This document shows positions 15,781 to 21,200 of a stretch of 23,636 nucleotides of DNA, in pieces; within the stretch, counting starts at the first letter, position 1, and each line of letters begins with the position of its first letter. The translations under genes and the position numbers were made by a program. A model generated the notes under the pieces. The model worked only from the letters and a program-made list of their open reading frames with translations. It was not told the DNA's origin and did not search any database. This DNA is from Prevotellaceae bacterium. Its GTDB lineage: Bacteria; Bacteroidota; Bacteroidia; Bacteroidales; UBA932. The stretch lies in assembly GCA_031284065.1 (NCBI GenBank), contig JAITAP010000007.1, positions 1 through 23,636 of the forward strand, read 5' to 3'.

Positions 15781-16416
15781 ATGACTACCTCCGAGCGCTA
15801 CCTGCGCATTATTGAATGGTTCAAAGCCAACGTGCCCGCTGCCGAGAGCGAGCTGCACTACCGCAGCCCGTACGAGTTGCTGGTTGCCGTAATCCTGTCG
15901 GCGCAGTGCACCGACAAGCGCGTGAACATGACTACGCCGGCGCTCTTCAAAGCCTTTCCTGCGGCGGAAAAGCTGGCGCAGGCTGAGGTAGGGGAGATTT
16001 ACGAATACATCAAATCCATCTCATACCCCAACAGCAAGGCGAAAAACCTGAAGGGCATGGCGGAAATGCTCGTAAGCCGGTTCAACAGCGTTGTCCCCGA
16101 CGACGTGGACGAGCTGCAGCTCCTGCCCGGCGTGGGGCGCAAAACGGCGAACGTTATTGCCGGCGTGGTGTACAACAAGCCCGCCATTGCCGTTGATACG
16201 CACGTTTTTCGCGTGGCAAAGAGGCTGGGGCTTGCGTCGGCAGCCAGCAAAACGCCGCTCGACGTGGAGCGGCAGCTCACCGCGCACATCCCGCCCGAGC
16301 TGCGACCCATTGCCCACCACTGGCTCATCCTGCACGGGCGATACATCTGCATTGCACGCCGGCCAAAGTGCGAGGCGTGCGGGCTTACTGCATGGTGCAA
16401 ATCTTATAAGCATTAG
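15781..16416 (+). CDS. nth: Endonuclease III (DNA glycosylase/AP lyase)
   Basis: The 211-residue enzyme removes oxidised pyrimidines and cuts at the abasic site in base-excision repair. The helix-hairpin-helix LLPGVGRKTANV carries catalytic K121, and VDTHVFRVA carries catalytic D139. These are one residue off the E. coli numbering (K120, D138). The C-terminal 4Fe-4S site has the exact C-x6-C-x2-C-x5-C spacing in CIARRPKCEACGLTAWC. The length equals that of the E. coli enzyme. The start ATG follows an A-rich leader with no Shine-Dalgarno. The DapB-like gene begins 59 nt downstream and may be co-transcribed. Confidence 0.97.
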   Translation: MTTSERYLRIIEWFKANVPAAESELHYRSPYELLVAVILSAQCTDKRVNMTTPALFKAFPAAEKLAQAEVGEIYEYIKSISYPNSKAKNLKGMAEMLVSRFNSVVPDDVDELQLLPGVGRKTANVIAGVVYNKPAIAVDTHVFRVAKRLGLASAASKTPLDVERQLTAHIPPELRPIAHHWLILHGRYICIARRPKCEACGLTAWCKSYKH

Positions 16417-16475
16417 GAAGCGCCATAATTTATGCTGCATTTGTGGCATTGATATTTAAAAAAAAGAAAAAATAT

Positions 16476-17243
16476 ATGAATAAAATAAAAATAGGATTAT
16501 TTGGTTTTGGCAAGACAGGAAGGATTGTGGCGCAGGAGATTATGCAAGACAAGCAGATTGACTTTGCATGGATTGTGCGCCGTACCAAAGCGTCAAACCA
16601 GAAGTATGCCAGCCGCTTGCTTGGGTATGAGCGCGACGCTACGCCCATCTTCTCGGCCGACCAGATAGGCGAAGACTTTTTCAAAAAACACTTTGTTGAT
16701 ATTATAATTGATTTTTCGGGCGTTTCGGGCTACAAAAGCTACGCGGTAGCCCCCCGACTTGGCATTAAAGTTATTTCGGCAATATCCAAGTTAGACCAAG
16801 CCGCTATTGACACGCTAAAATCATACTCGGAGCACAGCGCAGTGCTCTACTCCCCCAACATTACGCTTGGCGTAAACTTTCTGCTTGTCGCCTCGCAGGT
16901 GCTGCAAAGCATTGCGCCCCATGCCGATATTGAGATTATTGAGGAGCATTTTCGCGACAAAAAGGGGGTGTCGGGCACGGCGCTCAAGATAGCGGGCATA
17001 CTCGGCCTCGAAAATACGCGCCACGTGAACTCTGTGCGCGTAGGCGGCATCGTGGGCAAGCACGAAGTGATTTTCGGGCTGCCCAACCAAACCATCCGGC
17101 TGGTGCACGAAAGCATCAGCAGGGGCGCATTTGGGCAGGGTGCGCTTTTTGCCGCAAAATGGCTGCACGACAAGCCGACGGGGTTTTACTCTATGGAGCA
17201 AATCATTTCCGACATGTTTAAGCAGAATATTCCGGTGTACTAA
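16476..17243 (+). CDS. DapB-family protein (dihydrodipicolinate reductase-like), divergent active site
   Basis: From the ATG at 16476 the protein has 255 residues. A GTG at 16443 would add a Lys-rich leader (MALIFKKKKKY) and is less likely. The N-terminal Rossmann fold has KIGLFGFGKTGR. The DapB fold is further supported by IIDFSG (about 77-82), SPNITLGVNFLL (126-137), SGTALKIA (166-173) and the C-terminal VGGIVGKHEVIFG followed by ISRGAFGQGALFAAKWL. However, two hallmark motifs of 4-hydroxy-tetrahydrodipicolinate reductase are changed. The substrate loop GTTG is replaced by SAIS (101-104). The HHxxKxDAPSGTA motif appears as EHFRDKKGVSGTA, with the second His lost, D-A-P lost and one residue deleted. 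It may still act in lysine/meso-DAP synthesis or may have another substrate. It ends at a bidirectional terminator shared with tsf. Confidence 0.75.
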   Translation: MNKIKIGLFGFGKTGRIVAQEIMQDKQIDFAWIVRRTKASNQKYASRLLGYERDATPIFSADQIGEDFFKKHFVDIIIDFSGVSGYKSYAVAPRLGIKVISAISKLDQAAIDTLKSYSEHSAVLYSPNITLGVNFLLVASQVLQSIAPHADIEIIEEHFRDKKGVSGTALKIAGILGLENTRHVNSVRVGGIVGKHEVIFGLPNQTIRLVHESISRGAFGQGALFAAKWLHDKPTGFYSMEQIISDMFKQNIPVY

Positions 17244-17286
17244 AAACTCCGCGCTAACCAATGCTTAACCCTTTACGCAAGGCAAA

Positions 17287-17322
17287 AAAAAACCGGAAAG
17301 GTCTTTACCTTTCCGGTTTTTT
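17287..17322. terminator. Bidirectional intrinsic terminator between dapB-like gene and tsf
   Basis: The stem ACCGGAAAGGT pairs with ACCTTTCCGGT around a CTTT loop, with a run of A on the left and a run of T on the right. It therefore works as a stem plus U-run for both convergent transcripts. It lies 43 nt after the dapB-like stop and 26 nt after the tsf stop. Confidence 0.95.
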
Positions 17323-17348
17323 CATCTTCCAACAAGCTCTAAGCTTGC

Positions 17349-18173
17349 CTAATCGTTCAGCGAAAAACGTTTGAACGCCGTTACCGTTGCATCTTTGTCA
17401 ACGCTCTTGAGGTAGGCCTCTACGCTTATTTTTGCGTCTTTGATGAAATCCTGCGCCAGTAGCGTGCTGTCTTTGAAGAATCGGTTGAGCTTTCCCAGCG
17501 CAATTTTCTCTATCATAGCTTCGGGCTTTCCGTCGAGCTTAGCCTGCTCGCGGCCGATTTGCAGCTCCTTTTCCTGAACTTCTTTAGGGCAATCGTCCTT
17601 GCTGACCGAAACGGGGCTCATGGCGGCTACCTGCATGGCAACATCCTTGGCAGCCCCCGCCGGCAACACCTTGCCGAACGCCACCAGCGACGATACTTTG
17701 CCGTTCATGTGGTTGTAGGGCGTTAGCAGCGCGCCTTGCAGCTTGTCGTAGTAAACCACCTGATGCTTTTCGCCGGTTTTGCCCGTTTGTCGGGAAATCA
17801 GCTCTGCTATGGCTACGCCGTCCAGCTTGAGGTTGAGCAATGTCTCAGCGTCGGCGGGCAGGTTGGCTAACGCTGCGTCGGCAATTTTTGTTGCCAGCGC
17901 CTGAAATCCTTCGGTTTTTGACACAAAATCGGTTTCGCAGCCCAGGCATATCAGAATACCCTTTGTTGCATCTGCCGAAATCTTTGCAATTGCCGCGCCT
18001 TCCCTTGTTTCGCGGTCGGCGCGCTTGCTGGCAACCAGCTTGCCTTTTTCGCGGATTATTTCCTGCGCACGGTCAAAATCGCCGTTGGCTTCTACCAGCG
18101 CATTTTTGCAATCCATCATTCCGCTGCCCGTCATTTGGCGCAGCTTTGCAACATCTGATGCTTTAATTTCCAT
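17349..18173 (-). CDS. tsf: Translation elongation factor Ts
   Basis: The 274-residue protein recharges EF-Tu by GDP release. The UBA-like N-terminus reads VAKLRQMTGSGMMDCKNAL, and the core nucleotide-exchange motif is CETDFVSKTEGF (about residues 79-90). The C-terminal part ends in SVEAYLKSVDKDATVTAFKR. It closes the ribosomal operon, 34 nt after rpsB. Its ATG is preceded by AAGGAGGA at a 7-nt spacing, the only strong Shine-Dalgarno among the genes in this window. The bidirectional terminator lies just downstream. Confidence 0.97.
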   Translation of the reverse strand: MEIKASDVAKLRQMTGSGMMDCKNALVEANGDFDRAQEIIREKGKLVASKRADRETREGAAIAKISADATKGILICLGCETDFVSKTEGFQALATKIADAALANLPADAETLLNLKLDGVAIAELISRQTGKTGEKHQVVYYDKLQGALLTPYNHMNGKVSSLVAFGKVLPAGAAKDVAMQVAAMSPVSVSKDDCPKEVQEKELQIGREQAKLDGKPEAMIEKIALGKLNRFFKDSTLLAQDFIKDAKISVEAYLKSVDKDATVTAFKRFSLND

Positions 18174-18180
18174 ATATGTT

Positions 18181-18188
18181 TCCTCCTT
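18181..18188 (-). promoter_or_regulatory. Strong Shine-Dalgarno of tsf
   Basis: On the minus strand AAGGAGGA stands 7 nt before the tsf ATG (18173). Bacteroidota seldom use Shine-Dalgarno pairing, and none of the other starts in the window has one, so this site is unusual here. It sits in the 34-nt rpsB-tsf spacer. Confidence 0.8.
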
Positions 18189-18207
18189 ATTTTTTGAATT
18201 TTGCGGC

Positions 18208-19176
18208 TTACTCTTCTGCCTTTACTTCCGCTTCGGCTTTGGCTTCCGTTTCGGCTTTGGCTTTGGCGTCGGCTTTGGCATCGGTTTTGGCTTTGGCTTT
18301 CGTTTCGGCTTTGGCTTCCGTTTCGGCTTTGGCTTCGGCTTGGGCGTCGGCTTCCTTTGCAGCTTTCTCTTTTTTCGCGGTCGCCGGTTTTTCCGTCTTT
18401 GGTTTACGCGACCTCAACTTGGTGTTTTTCTCGCGTGCCTCTTCGCTATCCGATTTTGCGGAGTCTCTATCTTCCTTGTCTTTTTCCAGCTTGTGCTCCT
18501 CCAAACCTTCCTGAATGGCGTTGCACATAACCTCTATAATGTAGGTAATGGATTTGGTTGCGTCGTCGTTGGCGGGAATAACAAAGTCAACGAGCGAAGG
18601 GTCGCAGCAGGTATCCACCATGGCAACTACCGGAATGTTCAGCCGGTTTGCCTCGCGCACGGCGTTGGCTTCCTTTTGAATATCTACCACAAAAATGGCG
18701 GCAGGCAGGCGCGACAGGTCGGCAATGCTGCCCAGGTTTTTTTCGAGCTTTGCCCGCTGGCGTGTAATTTGCAGCCGTTCGCGCTTGGAGAGGTTGTTGA
18801 ATGTTCCGTCGGTGTTCATTCTGTCAATTTGCCCCATTTTTTTCACCGCCTTGCGAATGGTAGGGAAATTGGTAAGCATACCGCCCGGCCAGCGCTCGGT
18901 AACGTAGGGCATACCTATTTTGGCTACGTTTTCGGCAACAATATCTTTAGCCTGCTTTTTGGTAGCAACAAAGAGCACTTTTCTTCCGGATTTTGTAATC
19001 TGCTTGAGCACCGAAGCGGCTTCATCAATTTTTACAATGGTTTTGTGCAAGTCTATGATGTGAATACCGTTTTTCTCCATAAAAATGTAAGGAGCCATTT
19101 TCGGGTTCCACTTGCGCTTCAGGTGTCCAAAGTGGACGCCTGCTTCGAGAAGTTGTTCAAAATTTGTACGTGGCAT
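18208..19176 (-). CDS. rpsB: 30S ribosomal protein S2 with a long Ala/Lys/Glu repeat tail
   Basis: The 322-residue protein has a complete S2 core (MPRTNFEQLLEAGVHFGH at the N-terminus, YVTERWPGGMLTNFPTIR at about 91-108, VDTCCDPSLVDFVIPANDDA at 188-207, ending near 225). After it comes a charged extension of about 95 residues. Its last 45 residues (278-322) are a low-complexity Ala-Lys/Ala-Glu series encoded by repeats of GGCTTTGGC/GGCTTCGGC type on the plus strand. Bacteroidota S2 proteins often carry a charged tail, but this one is longer than the roughly 250-280 residues usual for the family. S2 binds the 30S subunit with S1. It follows a 77-codon gene by 207 bp and precedes tsf by 34 bp. 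Confidence 0.96.
   Translation of the reverse strand: MPRTNFEQLLEAGVHFGHLKRKWNPKMAPYIFMEKNGIHIIDLHKTIVKIDEAASVLKQITKSGRKVLFVATKKQAKDIVAENVAKIGMPYVTERWPGGMLTNFPTIRKAVKKMGQIDRMNTDGTFNNLSKRERLQITRQRAKLEKNLGSIADLSRLPAAIFVVDIQKEANAVREANRLNIPVVAMVDTCCDPSLVDFVIPANDDATKSITYIIEVMCNAIQEGLEEHKLEKDKEDRDSAKSDSEEAREKNTKLRSRKPKTEKPATAKKEKAAKEADAQAEAKAETEAKAETKAKAKTDAKADAKAKAETEAKAEAEVKAEE
18211..18345. repeat. Imperfect hexanucleotide-like repeat encoding the S2 tail
   Basis: On the plus strand units of GGCTTTGGC, GGCTTCGGC and CCGTTTCGGC recur about every 6-18 nt. On the coding strand they give GCC-AAA and GCC-GAA codon pairs. The repeat length is a multiple of three, so the frame is kept. Confidence 0.85.
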
Positions 19177-19383
19177 TTTTTTTGTTTATGTTTAAATAAA
19201 AATTTGTTTTTAAACCTCATTCATCAACCTGCCGGTAGCAAAATAAATTTGGTCTTGCAGGTTTTTCGCGGTTGAACAACAGCGCAGTAGCAACCAAGAA
19301 CGGGTCGGTCTGCTATGTTTTAATTCAGCCGTGCTTTGCTTTAAAAAAGCGATTTCCAAAAGTTTTCCTGTCCGGAATTGTCG

Positions 19384-19617
19384 CTAATAATGCTCCTCCG
19401 GGTAAAAACTCGACATTATCTTTCTCACCTCTTCAACACACCCCAACCGCAACAGCGCAAGCATTTTGGGAATAAATTCCTGCATATCCTGCAACGTTTG
19501 CTTTCTAGAATCTTGCTTGGCAAAACATTCCTCAAGTAATACTTCCATCTCGGCCTCTTTTCCGATTTGAGTCCGCTCCAAGATGAAATTATAAAACATC
19601 ATTTGACTATCGTTCAT
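19384..19617 (-). CDS. Small helical protein of unknown function inside the ribosomal operon (77 aa)
   Basis: I do not recognise a named family. The frame starts ATG (MNDSQMMFYNFILERTQIGK), is strongly charged (many Glu, Lys and Arg), and is predicted to be two or three amphipathic helices, with LLEECFAKQDSR in the middle and MLALLRLGCVEEVRKIM near the end. It has no signal peptide or membrane span. Composition and hydrophobic periodicity look like a real cytosolic protein rather than a shadow frame, and no other frame on either strand is better here. It lies between rpsI (210 bp upstream) and rpsB (207 bp downstream) on the same strand. Those gaps are much wider than the 12 and 34 nt gaps elsewhere in the operon, which suggests insertion of the gene or a separate promoter. 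No good TAnnTTTG box was seen directly upstream. Confidence 0.6.
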   Translation of the reverse strand: MNDSQMMFYNFILERTQIGKEAEMEVLLEECFAKQDSRKQTLQDMQEFIPKMLALLRLGCVEEVRKIMSSFYPEEHY

Positions 19618-19653
19618 GATATTAATATATTAAAATCTGTTAAATAAAATAAA

Positions 19654-19806
19654 TTAATTGCTTTCTGACTTTCTTATTGGATTGAACCTCTGCAAGAAGT
19701 TTCTTGCCGTAACGTTGTCGAAAAACCGGATGTGCAATACTTGCACCGGCTCGCAAGGAAAAAGACGCTGCTTTTTAGAGCGCGCCTGACGTATGCCGCT
19801 GCCCAT
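19654..19806 (-). CDS. Possible 50-codon ORF directly after rpsI
   Basis: An ATG at 19806 opens a 50-residue frame rich in Arg and Lys (MGSGIRQARSKKQRLFPCEP at the start, NFLQRFNPIRKSESN at the end). It lies 21 nt after the rpsI stop and is in the same frame as rpsI. It has no Shine-Dalgarno, which means little in this phylum. Nothing in it is recognised. It could be a decayed remnant or chance. Confidence 0.2.
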   Translation of the reverse strand: MGSGIRQARSKKQRLFPCEPVQVLHIRFFDNVTARNFLQRFNPIRKSESN

Positions 19807-19827
19807 GTCGTTCCACAGTAAAGGCGG

Positions 19828-20223
19828 CTAACGCTTGCTGAACTGGAAGCGTTTGCGCGCGCCCGGCTGTCCCGGTTTCTTACGCTCCACTTCGCGCGAG
19901 TCGCGGGTGAGCAATCCGTTTGACTTGAGCACCGGACGAAAAGCTTCCTTGTCCACCTCGCACAGCGCACGGGCAATGGCAAGGCTCAGCGCTCCGGCTT
20001 GCCCCGTAACGCCGCCTCCGTCGAGGTTTACTTTAATATCATACTTACCCTCGTTGCCCGTGAGCGCCAAAGGCTGCGTAACCACGTACTGCAAAATTCC
20101 CGACGGGAAGTAGTCCGCCAGCTCGCGGTTGTTGATGGTAATTTTGCCGCTCCCTACGCTCAAGTAAGCACGGGCAATTGCGGATTTTCTTCTTCCGATA
20201 GCGTTTATAGCTGCTGTTGCCAT
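19828..20223 (-). CDS. rpsI: 30S ribosomal protein S9
   Basis: The 131-residue protein has the S9 hallmarks: GRRKSAIARAYL near the start, GKITINNR, VNLDGGGVTGQAGALSLAIARAL in the middle (given here in part), and the basic tail ending KKPGQPGARKRFQFSKR that reaches the P site of the 30S subunit. The length is normal. It begins 12 nt after the rplM stop and is co-transcribed with it. Confidence 0.97.
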   Translation of the reverse strand: MATAAINAIGRRKSAIARAYLSVGSGKITINNRELADYFPSGILQYVVTQPLALTGNEGKYDIKVNLDGGGVTGQAGALSLAIARALCEVDKEAFRPVLKSNGLLTRDSREVERKKPGQPGARKRFQFSKR

Positions 20224-20235
20224 TATATAAATTAT

Positions 20236-20691
20236 TTACCTGATTTCACTTACTTTTATTGCCGCAGGCTTTTGCGCTTTGTGCGGGTGACTTGCCCCCT
20301 CATACACGTAGAGGTTACGAAATTGCTCCGCGCCCAAGCGGGTTTTGGGGAGCATGCCCTTAACCGCTTTCTCTACCACTGCGCAAGGTTTTTTTCTCAA
20401 CAGCGCGGCAGGCGTAATAAACCGCTGCCCGCCGGGGTATCCGGTATGGCTAACGTACTGCTTGTCGGTCATCTTGTCGCCGGTGAAGCGGATTTTTTCG
20501 GCGTTGACAATAATTACGTTATCGCCGCAATCCACGTGCGGCGTGAAGCCGGGCTTGTTTTTGCCGCGCAGCACGTAGGCTACCGTTGCCGCCAAACGCC
20601 CTACAACCTCGTTGGTAGCGTCCACCAGCACCCAATTTTTTTGCACCGTTGCCGCGTTTTGCGATACGGTTTTGTAGCTTAATGTATCCAT
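20236..20691 (-). CDS. rplM: 50S ribosomal protein L13
   Basis: The 151-residue protein carries the L13 landmarks: WVLVDATNEVVGRLAATVA (about residues 20-38), HVDCGDNVIIVNAEKI, DKMTDKQYVSHTGYPGG (about 92-104), KTRLGAEQFRNLYVYEGASH near the C-terminus. L13 is an early assembly protein of the 50S subunit. It is the first gene of the operon, followed by rpsI after 12 nt. A promoter and a leader hairpin lie upstream at 20735-20811. The weak GAGAGG about 10 nt before the ATG is not a convincing Shine-Dalgarno. Confidence 0.97.
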   Translation of the reverse strand: MDTLSYKTVSQNAATVQKNWVLVDATNEVVGRLAATVAYVLRGKNKPGFTPHVDCGDNVIIVNAEKIRFTGDKMTDKQYVSHTGYPGGQRFITPAALLRKKPCAVVEKAVKGMLPKTRLGAEQFRNLYVYEGASHPHKAQKPAAIKVSEIR

Positions 20692-20732
20692 AGTAAGCCT
20701 CTCAAAATGTTCTATTTATTATACTTGCAAAT

Positions 20733-20774
20733 AAAAAAGTGGCGCTTTGCAGTACCTGCATGTCTCCACTTTTA
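20733..20774 (-). ncRNA. Leader hairpin of the rplM operon (possible attenuator or r-protein site)
   Basis: On the minus strand the outer stem AAAAGTGG pairs with CCACTTTT (complement of 20766-20773 and 20735-20742). An inner stem TGCAG/CTGCA (20748-20760) closes a GTA loop, and asymmetric internal loops lie between. A run of U follows the outer stem. It is at the very 5' end of the predicted transcript and 40 nt before the rplM ATG. A terminator-like stem in this place suggests attenuation or feedback by a ribosomal protein. No family name can be given from the sequence alone. Confidence 0.55.
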
Positions 20775-20781
20775 GGGGTTG

Positions 20782-20811
20782 CAAAGATAGCTCTTATTTT
20801 TGAATTGCAAA
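20782..20811 (-). promoter_or_regulatory. Promoter of the rplM-rpsI-rpsB-tsf operon
   Basis: TTTG (complement of 20808-20811), 18 nt, then TATCTTTG (complement of 20782-20789) fits the Bacteroidota -33/-7 consensus well. The transcript would start near 20775, at the foot of the leader hairpin. Confidence 0.65.
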
Positions 20812-20928
20812 AAATTCAGCAAGTTTTTTTTACAAAATGGTGGCATGGCAGCGGCGAGGTCGTACCTCCCTCCGTCATTCCGCCCTTTTTTCGCCATATT
20901 CGTTTTTTTCGTAACTCTGCCCAATCGC

Positions 20929-21091
20929 GTCATTCCGAGCGCGTCGCGCCATTCCGAGCAAAGCGAGGAATCCCCCGCCATTACCACCGAACTTCTTGGT
21001 GCGCTGTGGTGGGAGGTTCCTCACTTCGTTCGGAATGACGGTAGTGGGGTTCGGAATGGCGGTAGCGGGGTTCGGAATGGCGGTAGCGGGG
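20929..21091. repeat. Hairpin repeat family, copy D, with three tandem 21-bp end units
   Basis: The left arm begins GTCATTCCGAGCGCGTCGCG and contains a second CATTCCGAGCAAAGCGAGGA. The right arm is GTGGGAGGTTCCTCACTTCG then TTCGGAATGAC (to 21041). The right end continues as three head-to-tail 21-bp units TTCGGAATG(A/G)CGGTAG(T/C)GGG-G at 21029-21049, 21050-21070 and 21071-21091. The last two are identical. It lies in the divergent gap between rplM and porZ, 69 nt before the porZ -7 box. Apart from this repeat, the rplM promoter and the porZ promoter, I see nothing in 20692-21200. Confidence 0.8.
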
Positions 21092-21133
21092 CTGCCTTGA
21101 TTTTTACGGAAGGCGGCGATTGTTTTGGCGAGC

Positions 21134-21167
21134 TTGTGCGCAAATTGAAAATTATCATGTACATTTG
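21134..21167 (+). promoter_or_regulatory. Putative porZ promoter
   Basis: TACATTTG at 21160-21167 is a perfect TAnnTTTG box, 33 nt before the porZ start. TTG at 21134-21136, 23 nt upstream, is a possible -33 element with wide spacing. Confidence 0.5.
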
Positions 21168-21200
21168 CACCACAATTGTCTTACGCCAAATATTTAGACT

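Noticed and set aside
16443..16475. GTG start at 16443 for the DapB-like gene
   Set aside because: It would add a Lys-rich stretch from the A-rich leader. The ATG at 16476 starts right at the Rossmann fold.
18025..19275. 416-codon open frame antisense to tsf/rpsB with Gly-Phe repeats
   Set aside because: The FGFGFRFGFGFG stretch is the reverse reading of the Ala-Lys-Glu tail of S2. Both S2 and EF-Ts are unmistakable on the minus strand.
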